A stretch of DNA of 49,008 nt from Actinomycetota bacterium (GTDB lineage Bacteria; Actinomycetota; Acidimicrobiia; Acidimicrobiales; JAJPHE01): assembly GCA_027315345.1 (NCBI GenBank), contig DAHUYE010000017.1:1-49008 (forward strand), written 5' to 3'. Shown in pieces: positions 36,427 to 46,235 of the stretch; position 1 is the first letter of the stretch, and every line of letters starts with the position of its first letter. Under the pieces are notes generated by a model. The model was given only the letters and a program-made list of their open reading frames with translations, made no database searches and was not told where the DNA came from. The position numbers and the translations under genes are program-made.

Positions 36427-37476
36427 ATGACCGAGCGACTGTTCCCCTGGACGCTGGGCTCCCTGATCGCCCTGGCCGTAGCGGTGTTGCTGGTGGCTGA
36501 ATTCCTCCACATCCCGTATTACGAGTTGTCCCCCGGGCCGACGGCGCCGGTGTCCGAACTCATCTCCGTACCGGCGTCCCATCGCCACCCGGTGCACGGA
36601 TCCCTGCTGCTTGTCACCGTCTATCAAACCCATCTCACCACCGCCGGCTATCTGCGGGCCCAGGTGAGCAGCAACGTGGCCGTCTACAGCGCGGCGCAGA
36701 TCCTGGGCGGTCTTCCGGCCAGCCAACTGGTGGCCCAGGACCAGGCGGAGATGTCCCAGTCGCAGCAGTCGGCCGAAGTGGCCGCTCTGCGCCGGCTCGG
36801 ATACTCCGTCCCCGAGCACGGCACCGGGGTGCTGGTGGCCTATATCCTCAGCCACACTCCGGCCGCCAAGGCCCTCCAGGTGGGTGACACCATCCTGTCC
36901 ATAGACGGCCAGGCGACCCCCACTGACAATCAACTGGTCGCCGCCCTGGCCCAGGACCACCCCGGGCAGTCGGTCAACCTCTCGGTTCAGAATGCCAAGG
37001 GTCAGGACCGCTCCGTGAAGCTCACCCTGGCCAAACGCCCGGGTTCCCCGTCGGGAGGATTCCTCGGTATCGAGCCTCTCACCCGGGATGACCGCTTCGA
37101 CTTCCCCATCAAGATCGCCATCAACGCGGCCGGAATCGGTGGGCCCTCGGCCGGGCTGGCCTTCACCCTGGGAATCATCGATGCCCTCACCGGTGGCAAC
37201 CTGACCGGCCGGCACGTGATGGCCGCCACCGGGACCATCGACGTCGACGGGAACGTAGGGGATGTGGGCGGCGTGGCGGAGAAGACCGTATCCGTGGCCC
37301 GGGCCGGCGCCACCCTCTTCCTGGTTCCGCCCCAGGAGTACGCCACCGCCCGGGCCCACGCCGGGCCCCACCTGAAGGTGGTGGCGGTCTCCACCCTGCA
37401 ACAGGCCCTTACGGCGATCGGAGCCAACGGAGGGGACTTGCGCGACATACCTCCCCCTCCTCCGGCCTTTCGGTAG
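36427..37476 (+). CDS. membrane-anchored PDZ and Lon-like (S16) serine protease, YlbL type
   Basis: A 349-residue protein with an N-terminal membrane helix (about 7-27), a PDZ domain (GVLVAYILSHTPAAKALQVGDTILSIDGQ read in part) and a C-terminal Lon protease domain. The catalytic dyad is present: Ser241 in GIGGPSAGLAFTLGIID and Lys286 in VGGVAEKTVSVARAGATLFLVP. Proteins of this type face outward and cut membrane or secreted substrates in Gram-positives. The ATG at 36427 follows AAGGACG. It leads to the histidine kinase gene 43 bases downstream, so stress sensing and proteolysis may be linked. Confidence 0.9.
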   Translation: MTERLFPWTLGSLIALAVAVLLVAEFLHIPYYELSPGPTAPVSELISVPASHRHPVHGSLLLVTVYQTHLTTAGYLRAQVSSNVAVYSAAQILGGLPASQLVAQDQAEMSQSQQSAEVAALRRLGYSVPEHGTGVLVAYILSHTPAAKALQVGDTILSIDGQATPTDNQLVAALAQDHPGQSVNLSVQNAKGQDRSVKLTLAKRPGSPSGGFLGIEPLTRDDRFDFPIKIAINAAGIGGPSAGLAFTLGIIDALTGGNLTGRHVMAATGTIDVDGNVGDVGGVAEKTVSVARAGATLFLVPPQEYATARAHAGPHLKVVAVSTLQQALTAIGANGGDLRDIPPPPPAFR

Positions 37477-37519
37477 TCTCGGCCGTCCGACGGCGCTTCG
37501 GCGCACCGATTGGTGGGAC

Positions 37520-40132
37520 ATGGGAGCATCGGCAGCCCAGTTCGAGTTCGCCGCTGAAATCGTCACCTTCCTGGTCGCCCTGGCCGGGTTCGCACTGGTT
37601 CTTCTGAGGGCCCAGCTCTACGGGGCCACGCCGCCGCGGTCGGTGACCCTGGGTACAGCCTTCGCGTCGCTGGGAACGGCGGCGTTCATCCACGGCGCCG
37701 TGAGCCCTCAGTTGAACGCGCCGCCGGCGGTCACGGGGCTCAGGCTGGGCGCGGCAGTTCTGTTCGCGGTGGCGAGTACCGGCTCCCGGGGCCGGTCAAG
37801 GCTGCCTTTACCGGCCGTGTCGGGAGGGGCCCTCCTGATCGGAGCGGCGGGGATCGGCGCCTTCTGGCTGGCTCGGGTGCCGGCCGAGAGCCTGCTATTG
37901 GCCGGGTCGCTCGTAATCGGAGCGGCATTGGCCTATGCCAGTCGCGGTTCGATCGGGGCCAAGCTGACCGCCACCGCCGGCGCCACCCTCCTCCTGATGG
38001 TCGTGGTTCTTTCCATCGCCCTTTCCACCGTGCTGTCCACCACCGTCAGGGACGACGCCATCAAGCGGCTCCAGAGTCGAGCGGACCGGGCCGCGGCCTC
38101 GGCGTCGACGGCCTGGCAGTCCGAACTCCAGGACGCCAAGCTGGTCTCCTCCTCCATTCAGGGCCTCGGCCTGGCCGCCCCGGTGGCGGCCGGGACCCCG
38201 GGGGCTCAGGCCCGCTTGGCCACCGGGTTGTCGGACCTGGCCACGCAGTTCTTCAGCAATGTGGGACTGGAGTGGGTGGGACCGAGCGGGGCGGTGGAGG
38301 CGGTCTCCCCGCAGTTCGGGAAGGACTTCGGTGCCTCGGCGGCCGCGGATCTGGCCGGCAGCAGCCTGGTCCGCCGGGCGCTGTCCATCGGCGCCTGGGC
38401 CGGCACGTCGGGGGTGGTCGGGCGCGCCGCGCTGGCGGTGGGGGCGTACCCGGACGCGGCCGGTGGATCGGTGCTCGGAGTGGCCTTGGCCGTGAGCCCG
38501 TTGGATTCGAGCTTTTTGGATTCGGAGATCGGGGACGACACCACCCTGTCCGCCGTGCTGGTCTCCAACGGGGTCGTGCTCAGTTCGTATCCGACCCGGA
38601 CGCCCCGGCCCGATCCGGCCGAGCAGGCTCTGGCCGGCGCCTACCAGTCGGGCCGCCGGGAGGCGCCGATCACCAGTGACGGGCGCTACACGGCCGGAGC
38701 CAGCGTGCTGGCCGGCAGCGGTCAACCGGTCATGGCCTTGCTGGTGGAGACGTCGACCTCGGTAGTCGACGCCACCCGACAGTCGCTCTTCCACGACCTG
38801 TTCCTCATAGCCCTGGGCGGTTCGATCATCGCCTTCCTCGTCTCGGTGCTCATAAGTGATCGCATCAACCGGGGGTTGGAGCAGCTCACCGCGGCCGCCG
38901 GGCGGATCAGCAGTGGGGAAAGCGGCGTCCGCACCGGCGTGGTGGCCAGCGATGAGATCGGCGTGCTCGCCGACGCCTTCGATTCCATGGCAGCGTCCAT
39001 CGAGGAGAAAACCTCCGCTCTGAGCCAGGCGGCGCTGGACGAGGCCGCCCTGCGGGGCCGGTTGGAGTCGGTGGTGTCGGGCATGGGTGAGGCTCTGGTG
39101 GCTCTGGATCCGCATGGGCGGATCACCGAGTTCAACACCGCCGCCGAGCGTCTGACGGGCCGGTCGCGCTCCCGTAGCCTGGACCGGCCGGCCGCGTCGG
39201 TCTTTGAGGTCAGGCTGGACGGCGGTGGTGACCTGATCGAGCGGATCCGGACCGGACTCGAACGACCCCTCACCGGTCAGGGGACCCTGGTCAGGGATGA
39301 CGGCCTCGTACCCGTGTCGGTGTCGGCGGCCGCCTACGAGGTTGAACCGGGAGAAGCACCCGGAGCGGTGGTGCTTTTGCGCGACCTACGTCCAGAGCGC
39401 GAGCTGGAGCAGATGAAGACGGAGTTCCTCTCCCGGATCGGGCACGAACTGCGTACTCCACTGACGGCCATCCTCGGCTTTGCCAGGCTGCTCGCATCCC
39501 GGCCCGTACCGCCCGCCCAGGCCGAGATGCTGCACGACCAGATTCTGCAGCAGTCCAACCGGCTGCTTCGGACCGTCCAGATGCTCGAGTTCTTCGCCTC
39601 GGCCGGAGCCAATCGACTGGGCCTGGATCTGGCCCGGGTATCGGCCCGGGATCTGGTGGACGACGCCTCGGGCCGGTGGGAGGGTCGGATCGAGGCGGAC
39701 CAGGAGTTGCGTTGGCAGGTCGGCCGCGCTCTGCCGGAGGTGGAGGCCGACCGGCGCTGGATGGGGTTGGCCCTGGATGAGCTCATCGACAACGCCGTCA
39801 AGTTCTCCCCCGACAGCGTGAAGGTCCGGGTCTCGGCCGGCCGCAGCCCGGACGGAGGGCTGTCCATAGCCGTGACCGACCGGGGACAGGGGATGTCGGA
39901 GGAGGATCTGGGGGCGGTGTTCGACGAGTTCGTGCAGGGCGACTCGTCCGACACGCGCCAGTTCGGAGGGCTGGGGCTGGGCCTGCCTCTGGCTCAGAGA
40001 GTTGTCGAGGCCCACGGGGGCCGGATCGAAGTCTCCTCCCGCCCAGGGCGGGGATCGAGCTTCACCATCCTTCTTCCCTCTGCCGACCGTCCGTCCCGCC
40101 GCCGGAGCCGGCCGGGTGGGTCACGAGTCTGA
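37520..40132 (+). CDS. membrane sensor histidine kinase with HAMP and PAS
   Basis: An 870-residue kinase. Four to five N-terminal membrane helices (1-135), then a helix at about 150-172, an extracytoplasmic sensor region (about 175-415), a helix at about 425-447, HAMP (450-500), a PAS-like domain (SGMGEALVALDPHGRITEFNTAAERLTG, about 515-620), HisKA with the phospho-His in FLSRIGHELRTPLTAILGF (about 643) and HATPase with N box ELIDNAVKFS, G1 DRGQGM and G2 GGLGLGLPLAQRVVEAHGG. No response regulator lies next to it, so it is an orphan here. Confidence 0.92.
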   Translation: MGASAAQFEFAAEIVTFLVALAGFALVLLRAQLYGATPPRSVTLGTAFASLGTAAFIHGAVSPQLNAPPAVTGLRLGAAVLFAVASTGSRGRSRLPLPAVSGGALLIGAAGIGAFWLARVPAESLLLAGSLVIGAALAYASRGSIGAKLTATAGATLLLMVVVLSIALSTVLSTTVRDDAIKRLQSRADRAAASASTAWQSELQDAKLVSSSIQGLGLAAPVAAGTPGAQARLATGLSDLATQFFSNVGLEWVGPSGAVEAVSPQFGKDFGASAAADLAGSSLVRRALSIGAWAGTSGVVGRAALAVGAYPDAAGGSVLGVALAVSPLDSSFLDSEIGDDTTLSAVLVSNGVVLSSYPTRTPRPDPAEQALAGAYQSGRREAPITSDGRYTAGASVLAGSGQPVMALLVETSTSVVDATRQSLFHDLFLIALGGSIIAFLVSVLISDRINRGLEQLTAAAGRISSGESGVRTGVVASDEIGVLADAFDSMAASIEEKTSALSQAALDEAALRGRLESVVSGMGEALVALDPHGRITEFNTAAERLTGRSRSRSLDRPAASVFEVRLDGGGDLIERIRTGLERPLTGQGTLVRDDGLVPVSVSAAAYEVEPGEAPGAVVLLRDLRPERELEQMKTEFLSRIGHELRTPLTAILGFARLLASRPVPPAQAEMLHDQILQQSNRLLRTVQMLEFFASAGANRLGLDLARVSARDLVDDASGRWEGRIEADQELRWQVGRALPEVEADRRWMGLALDELIDNAVKFSPDSVKVRVSAGRSPDGGLSIAVTDRGQGMSEEDLGAVFDEFVQGDSSDTRQFGGLGLGLPLAQRVVEAHGGRIEVSSRPGRGSSFTILLPSADRPSRRRSRPGGSRV

Positions 40133-40158
40133 GGCGTCCCACGTCGTAATCTCGTTCG

Positions 40159-42486
40159 ATGGCCGGTGACCTCCCCCGACCCTCCCATTACCCGGTTCCG
40201 CTGTCGCCGGATGAGTTGAGGCGACACTCGTTCACCAACTCCTTCCGGGGTTTCGATCCCGGTGAGGTCAGGGAGCTGCTCGACGCCGTGGCTGTCGAGC
40301 TGGAGCGCCTCATCCGCAGCGAGGAGGCGTTGAGGGCCGAGCTCCGCCAGGCCCGGCAGTCAGCCGCCAGCCCCCGGCTGGACGAGGCCACTCTCACCGC
40401 CGCCCTGGGCAATGAAGCCGCCCAGATCCTGCACTCGGCCCATGAGGCCTCGGCCGAACTGCGCCGGAAGGCGGAGGACAGCGCCGCCCGGGTCCTGCGC
40501 GAAGCCCAGATGGCGGCCGATTCCCTGCGCGCCTCTTCGGAGGGGCTCCTGTCGGAGCGCACCTCCGAGGCTGAGGCGGGGGCGGAAGCCATCCGGGCTG
40601 GGGCTCAGGCTGAGGCACAAGCCATCGTGACCCGGGCCCGGGAGCAGGCCGAAGCGGCTCTGACCGAGGCCCGGGCCCGCTTCGACGCCATGTCCGAGGA
40701 GGCCGAAGCGCTCAAGGCCAGAGTGCTGGGCGATCTGACCCGCCGGCGCCGGAATCTGGTGGCCCAGCTCGAGCAACTGGGGGCGGGTCGCGACAGCATG
40801 CTCCGGGCGGTTGGGGACGTCCGCCGTCTGATCGATCAGGTGACCGGCTCCTTGGAAGGCCTCGAGCTGGAGGCCAAGGCGGCCGCCGACAACGCCCTGG
40901 ACCGGGCCCGCCGGGCGCCTGATCCGGATGAGCCCGTGTTGGAGGAACTCGTCCAGACCGGACTCGGGGCCGCCTCCCTGGGCGCGCCACCGCCGACGCC
41001 GGCGGAGTCGGTGGCCGAGACCCCCGCACCGGCCGTTTCCATCCCGGCCCCGACTGTGTCGACGCCGGCTCCGGCCGCTTCCATCCCGGTGCTCGGCCAA
41101 CACGAACAACCGGCTCCGCCGGCTCCAGCCGTTCTTCCCCGGGGCTGGGTCCAGCGGACGGAAAGGGCTCCGGTGCCCGAATCCCCGCCGGAGCCCGAGC
41201 CGGTTCACGAACGGCGGATGTCATCCCTCCGGATTCTGCGCCGGCGGGAGGAACGAGCCCATTCTTCCGAGTCGGGCCCCCCGCCGCTTCCGGAGGAGGG
41301 GATCCGGATAATCCGCCCCGCCCCGGCGGAGGCAGAGCCGGCGGCGGAGCCGCTAAGCCCGGCTCCACCCGTCACCCCGCCGTTGTCCCCGGTGGTTCAC
41401 GCCACGACCGCCGCCTCTCCGGCTCCGCCGGCTGCCCAGTCTGAGGAATTACCGGCACCGGAGTCAGTCCGGCCCCAGGGCGCGGATGGGGTACGGGTTG
41501 AAGGGACCGAGGGCGCTGACGCCGAGCGGCCCTCGGTCGATGAACTGTTCGCCCGGCTCCGAGCCGAGCGGGAGGCGGCCCGCCGGGATGCCGATGCCAT
41601 CTTCTCCGATCTGCCCGCCCCGGGGCCCGGCCGCGCCGGGTCCGATGCGGAGCCAGGACGGGCTGAGGTCCCGGCCGTGGAGCCTGAGACGGCTGTGGCG
41701 GCCGCCTCGGGTGGCCCGGAAGGAGGCGGTGCGACCGGGGCGGGCGAGCCGGTTGGCGAGGCGGCGGGCCAGGAACTCCGAGCCGAGCCGCCGGCGGAGG
41801 AGTCTTCCGAGGACTCCCAGGAGAACTGGCTGCAGCGGCGCAACCAGATGTTGGCCCCGGTCCACGACCGCCTGGCCCGTAAGTTGAAGCGGACGCTGCA
41901 GGATGACCAGAACGATCTCCTGGACCGGGTGCGCAGCAGCACCCGCCACCCGCAGGCCGAGCCACTGCCCCCGGAGTCGGATCACCAAGCCCGCTTCGCG
42001 GCGGCGGCCGAGCCCATCCTCGGGGAGGCCTTCGAACGGGGATCCGAATTCGCCCGGTCGGCCCTGCCTGGAGTCTCGGGTGGGGATTCCGGGGCCGCGC
42101 ACACCCGGAGTGTCGCTCGGGCTCTGGCCGCTGACCTGGTCGGCGATCTCAGGGTCCGCCTAAGCCGAGCCGTGGCGGAACCGGGCTTCGATGAGGCCGG
42201 TCTGGCCGACCTGGTGGGTTCGGCCTACCGGTCCTGGAAGGGAGCTCGGATCGAGGGTCTGGCCATGGACCATCTGGTGGCCGCCTTCGAACGCGGCGTC
42301 CTCGCCTCCGTTCCCCCCGAAGCCAGGCTCGTCTGGGTGGTCGATGATGACGGCGGACCCTGCCCGGACTGCGATGACAACGGACTGGCCGGAGCCACAA
42401 CGGCCGGCTCGGAGTATCCGACCGGCCAGACCCATCCGCCCGCCCATCCCGGGTGTCGCTGCCTCCTGGTGCCTGCCCTCACCTAG
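40159..42486 (+). CDS. DivIVA-type coiled-coil protein fused to a phage head-morphogenesis-like Cys/His domain
   Basis: A 775-residue protein. Residues 14-65 resemble the DivIVA membrane-curvature domain (LSPDELRRHSFTNSFRGFDPGEVRELLDAV). A Glu/Ala/Arg coiled coil follows (about 45-245), then a Pro/Ala/Glu-rich disordered linker (250-560). Residues about 575-775 are ordered again: a helical lead (SAYRSWKGARIEGLAMDHLVAAFERGV) and the end VWVVDDDGGPCPDCDDN...YPTGQ...HPPAHPGCRC with Cys735, 738, 766, 768 and His759, 763. That ending matches the pattern of phage Mu F / SPP1 gp7 head proteins (CPxC...PP-x-HPxCRC). Likely a pole or septum scaffold; the role of the tail is unknown. UPF0182 follows 11 bases later. 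Confidence 0.8.
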   Translation: MAGDLPRPSHYPVPLSPDELRRHSFTNSFRGFDPGEVRELLDAVAVELERLIRSEEALRAELRQARQSAASPRLDEATLTAALGNEAAQILHSAHEASAELRRKAEDSAARVLREAQMAADSLRASSEGLLSERTSEAEAGAEAIRAGAQAEAQAIVTRAREQAEAALTEARARFDAMSEEAEALKARVLGDLTRRRRNLVAQLEQLGAGRDSMLRAVGDVRRLIDQVTGSLEGLELEAKAAADNALDRARRAPDPDEPVLEELVQTGLGAASLGAPPPTPAESVAETPAPAVSIPAPTVSTPAPAASIPVLGQHEQPAPPAPAVLPRGWVQRTERAPVPESPPEPEPVHERRMSSLRILRRREERAHSSESGPPPLPEEGIRIIRPAPAEAEPAAEPLSPAPPVTPPLSPVVHATTAASPAPPAAQSEELPAPESVRPQGADGVRVEGTEGADAERPSVDELFARLRAEREAARRDADAIFSDLPAPGPGRAGSDAEPGRAEVPAVEPETAVAAASGGPEGGGATGAGEPVGEAAGQELRAEPPAEESSEDSQENWLQRRNQMLAPVHDRLARKLKRTLQDDQNDLLDRVRSSTRHPQAEPLPPESDHQARFAAAAEPILGEAFERGSEFARSALPGVSGGDSGAAHTRSVARALAADLVGDLRVRLSRAVAEPGFDEAGLADLVGSAYRSWKGARIEGLAMDHLVAAFERGVLASVPPEARLVWVVDDDGGPCPDCDDNGLAGATTAGSEYPTGQTHPPAHPGCRCLLVPALT

Positions 42487-42497
42487 AGTTCCCGCCC

Positions 42498-45410
42498 GTG
42501 CGGACCATTACCGACCGCCCCGCCCGGGGCCGTCCTTCTCGCGGGCGGATCGGCCTCCTGATCCTGGCGGTCGTCATAATCATCCTGATCCTCTCCTTGA
42601 GGGGAATAGCCGGGTTCTACACCGACTACCTCTGGTTCGACTCGGTTCATTTCACTTCGGTGTTCCGGGGTGTTGTCGTGACCAAGGTGGTACTGGCCGT
42701 CATCTTCTGCGCCCTCTTCTTTATCGGGATACTGGCCAGCCTCACCGTCGCCGACCGGCTGGCGCCGGCGGCCCGGTCCATGGGACCCGAGGATGAGTTC
42801 GTCCAACGCTACCGGGACACGGTTGGCCCTCACGCCAGGAAGGTGCGCCTGGCCATATCGGTGATCTTCGCCTTGCTGGTGGGGACCGGCGCCAGCGGGC
42901 AGTGGAACACCTGGATCGAATTCCGTAACGCCGTCTCCTTCGGTGTGAAGGATCCTCTGTTTCACAAGGACGTCGGATTCTTCGTGTTCCGGCTGCCGTT
43001 CTACTCCTGGCTGCTCAGCTGGGTGTTCCTGGCCGTCGTCGTCATCACCATCGTCACCGCCGTCGCCCACTACCTGAACGGCGGCATCCGACCCCAGGCG
43101 AGCTCCAACCGGGTGACTCCACAGGTCAAAGCCCACCTGTCCGTGCTGCTGTCGATACTGGCTCTGCTCAAGGCCATCGGCTACTACCTGGCTCGGTACC
43201 GGCTCGACCTCTCCACCCACAGCGTCGTCAACGGTGCCCTGTACACCGAAGTGAAGGCTCAGCTGCCGGCGCTGACCCTGCTGGCGGTCATATCCATAGT
43301 GGCCATGATCCTGTTGGTCACGAACATATGGATGAAGGGCTGGGTGTTGCCCGCCCTGGGCGTCGGGCTGTGGGCGCTGGTGGCCGTCATCATCGGGGTC
43401 ATCTATCCGGCCTTCATCCAGAAGTTCCGGGTCCAGCCGGCAGAGAACGCCTTGGAGCGCCCTTATCTCCAGCGGAACATGTCAGCCACCACCGCGGCTT
43501 ACGGAATAGGCACCAACCAAGTGCAGGTCACGCAGTTCAACTACACGCCCGATGTCAGTGCCACCGACCTCAATCTGGACGCCGACTCCATTCGGAACAT
43601 CCGCCTCTGGGATCCGGCTTTCGCTGCGCAGACCTACCAGAAGCTGCAAGAGATCCGGTCTTATTACAACTTCCCCAACAACGACCTGAGCATCGACCGT
43701 TACATGCTCAACGGCCAGCAGACCCAGACCCTCCTGGCCGTTCGTCAGATGAACGCGGCCGATCTACCTCAACAGTCCTGGGTAAATCTCCACCTCCAGT
43801 ACACCCATGGATACGGAGCCGTCCTCTCGCCGGTCAATGCCGCGACCACCGATGGCAACCCGGTCTTTGACATCTCTGACGTCCCTCCCGTCTCCAATCC
43901 CGGCGCGCCCTCGATCACCCAGCCCGATGTCTATTTCGGCCTCGGTATCAACGGTTTTGTGATCGTCAACACCAAGACCCCCGAGATCGACTACCAAAAC
44001 GCCGACGGCTCGAACGTGACCAGCAGCTACACCGGAGACGGGGGTGTCCAGCTCAGCTCCTTCCTGCGGCGCGCCGCTTTCGCCGTCCGATTCGGTGATC
44101 TCAACACGCTCATATCCGGCCAGATCAAGCCGACATCCAGGATCATCTTCGTCCAGGACATACAGCAGGAAGTGGCCAAGGCCGCCCCATTCCTCCAGTT
44201 GGACTCTGATCCTTACGCCGCCATCATCAATGGTCGGATCGAGTGGATACAGGACGCCTACACCTCGACGGCCGCCTACCCCTACTCCCAGCTGGCCGAC
44301 ACCTCGTCTCTCCCGTCCAACAGCGGGCTCAACATCCCTCTCAACTATGTGCGGAACTCGGTCAAGGTGGAGATCGACGCCTACACAGGGCAAATGAAGT
44401 TTTACGTGATGGACCCATCCGATCCCATTATCCAGTCCTATGAGAAGGCTTTCCCTGGCCTGTTCACTTCGGGCTCAAAGATGCCCATGGCCTTGCGAAA
44501 GCACCTGCGTTATCCGGAGGATCTGTTCCGGATCCAAACGGCCATGTATGGCCGCTACCACATCACCAACATCAACGACTTCTACAACGCTGCCGATGCC
44601 TGGAACGTATCCCAGAGCGCCGGTGTGGGCTCGCCCACCGCCACCAACCAGACGGTCACCACGGATGCCGCTGGTCTGGTCGTCTCGACCGTACAGAAAC
44701 GGATGGATCCCCAGTATGTGTTGGTCCGCCTGCCCGGCCAGACCCAGCCCGGTTTCATGCTCCTGCAGACGTTCGTCCCGGCCTCCCAGGGGGACAAGCA
44801 GCAGAACCTCTCGGCCTTCATGGTCGCGGAGTCTGATCCGAGCGACTACGGACAGCTCAAGGTCTACGAGACGCCACCGGGGGCCTCCATCCTCGGTCCG
44901 GCATTGGTCGATGCCCAGGTGGCCGCCGATCCGGCCATAAGCGAACAGATCAGCCTCCTCGACCAGCACGGCTCCAACGTTGAGTTGGGCAACCTCCTGG
45001 TGATCCCCATCCAGCACTCGCTCGTCTACGTCCGCCCGCTCTACGTAGAGTCGAGCACGAACCCCCAGCCGAAACTGGAAGACGTCATTGTTGCCTCGGG
45101 GACCCAGACAGCCATGGCCTCGACCCTGCAGGCTGCCCTGACCGCGGTCTTCGGATCGGCGCCGGCCACCCTGGAGCAGAGGGCGGGGTCTTCCCCCGCC
45201 ACCCCGGCCAAGGGCTTGTCCTCAGCCGCCGCCCAGGACCTGACCGCCGCTGCCCAGGACTACCAAAAGGCCCTGAACGACCTGCAGTCGGGCAACCTGG
45301 GCGCCTACCAGCAGGACGTCAACAACATGGGCCAGGCCATTGACGCCGCCAACGGCCAGTCCTCGGCCTCCACCACCACGACCACCACCCTGGTCCCGAA
45401 CGGGACCTGA
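42498..45410 (+). CDS. UPF0182 family large membrane protein
   Basis: A 970-residue protein of the actinobacterial/cyanobacterial UPF0182 family, function unknown. The N-terminal 320 residues hold about seven membrane helices (first at about 18-37), with the typical YTDYLWFDSVHFTSVF and VGFFVFRLPFYSWLLSW. The large extracytoplasmic region carries the family hallmarks ERPYLQRNMSATTAAYGI, RLWDP, HGYGAVLSPVN, YFGL, KFYVMDPSDPIIQSYEKAFPGLF and HLRYPEDLFRIQ, then a Thr-rich tail. GTG start at 42498. Last complete gene before the tRNA; probably co-transcribed with the DivIVA-like gene. Confidence 0.93.
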   Translation: MRTITDRPARGRPSRGRIGLLILAVVIIILILSLRGIAGFYTDYLWFDSVHFTSVFRGVVVTKVVLAVIFCALFFIGILASLTVADRLAPAARSMGPEDEFVQRYRDTVGPHARKVRLAISVIFALLVGTGASGQWNTWIEFRNAVSFGVKDPLFHKDVGFFVFRLPFYSWLLSWVFLAVVVITIVTAVAHYLNGGIRPQASSNRVTPQVKAHLSVLLSILALLKAIGYYLARYRLDLSTHSVVNGALYTEVKAQLPALTLLAVISIVAMILLVTNIWMKGWVLPALGVGLWALVAVIIGVIYPAFIQKFRVQPAENALERPYLQRNMSATTAAYGIGTNQVQVTQFNYTPDVSATDLNLDADSIRNIRLWDPAFAAQTYQKLQEIRSYYNFPNNDLSIDRYMLNGQQTQTLLAVRQMNAADLPQQSWVNLHLQYTHGYGAVLSPVNAATTDGNPVFDISDVPPVSNPGAPSITQPDVYFGLGINGFVIVNTKTPEIDYQNADGSNVTSSYTGDGGVQLSSFLRRAAFAVRFGDLNTLISGQIKPTSRIIFVQDIQQEVAKAAPFLQLDSDPYAAIINGRIEWIQDAYTSTAAYPYSQLADTSSLPSNSGLNIPLNYVRNSVKVEIDAYTGQMKFYVMDPSDPIIQSYEKAFPGLFTSGSKMPMALRKHLRYPEDLFRIQTAMYGRYHITNINDFYNAADAWNVSQSAGVGSPTATNQTVTTDAAGLVVSTVQKRMDPQYVLVRLPGQTQPGFMLLQTFVPASQGDKQQNLSAFMVAESDPSDYGQLKVYETPPGASILGPALVDAQVAADPAISEQISLLDQHGSNVELGNLLVIPIQHSLVYVRPLYVESSTNPQPKLEDVIVASGTQTAMASTLQAALTAVFGSAPATLEQRAGSSPATPAKGLSSAAAQDLTAAAQDYQKALNDLQSGNLGAYQQDVNNMGQAIDAANGQSSASTTTTTTLVPNGT

Positions 45411-45458
45411 ATCGCCCGTTTGAACCCGGAGTCGAGGCTGCTAATGTTCGTGCTCCGC

Positions 45459-45535
<77 letters not shown>

Positions 45536-46235
45536 AGTATCGGCGTTTTTCGCGCCTCTTTGCATATGCACAGGCCGCTGACCAGCATGTTTGGGTCGGC
45601 GGCTTGTCGTTAATGGGGCGAGTTTGTGGGGTCCTACTCAACTCCTGCATAGGGCAAAAAGGCGGCGCGCCAGGGCAGGGGTGGGCCGACACGCTGCGCT
45701 TTCGCGCATGGAGGCAGGCGGCGTTCGAGGGCTGCGCAGGGCATGCCCAATGCAGCGCCACGCACGTGCCCTACTCATCGGTGCTCGGGGTCGCCCGCAC
45801 TTCGGGGGCGCTCGGCCGTCCCTCACCGCTGGCGCTAGGCCGTAGCCGAGAGCCAGCTAGGCATGCGGCGGCCAGGGTGTGGCGTGACCGACTCCGCGAG
45901 TCGATATTTGTTGCCCGCATCCACCGGTACGCCGCATGGGGGAGGCGACCGGGGAATGTCACCGGGTGGGTATCACGGGAACGACTGGGACGCGGGCGCA
46001 TGCGGCTTGGACGAAGGCCTCAGGGCTCGGCTGCGGGACAGGGGGGCAGGACCTGTGCTGGCGAGCGCCCGAGCCGTCAAGATCCGGTCATCAACCCGAA
46101 GGTCCGCTGTCGCGACGGCTGAGGTTGTTGATAAGTGCTGTCGGCTTCATCGTCGGCGCCCGTCACCCGTGTGGAGCGGTTGTCGTCGAGTGGCGCCCGC
46201 TTCGAGTGTCAGTCCTGCTGCTCCGACTCAAGCTC
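45536..46235. other. non-coding-looking stretch after the tRNA
   Basis: No frame in these 700 bases has a recognisable domain, good ribosome site or the codon pattern of the neighbours. Base composition is more mixed than upstream. No integrase, no second tRNA and no clear insertion-sequence ends are seen. It is the left part of the presumed accessory region. Confidence 0.6.

Noticed and set aside
40836-41368. Repeats in the Pro/Ala linker of the DivIVA-like gene as a mobile or regulatory repeat
   Set aside because: The similarity is codon-level low complexity (Pro-Ala-Pro), without conserved unit length.
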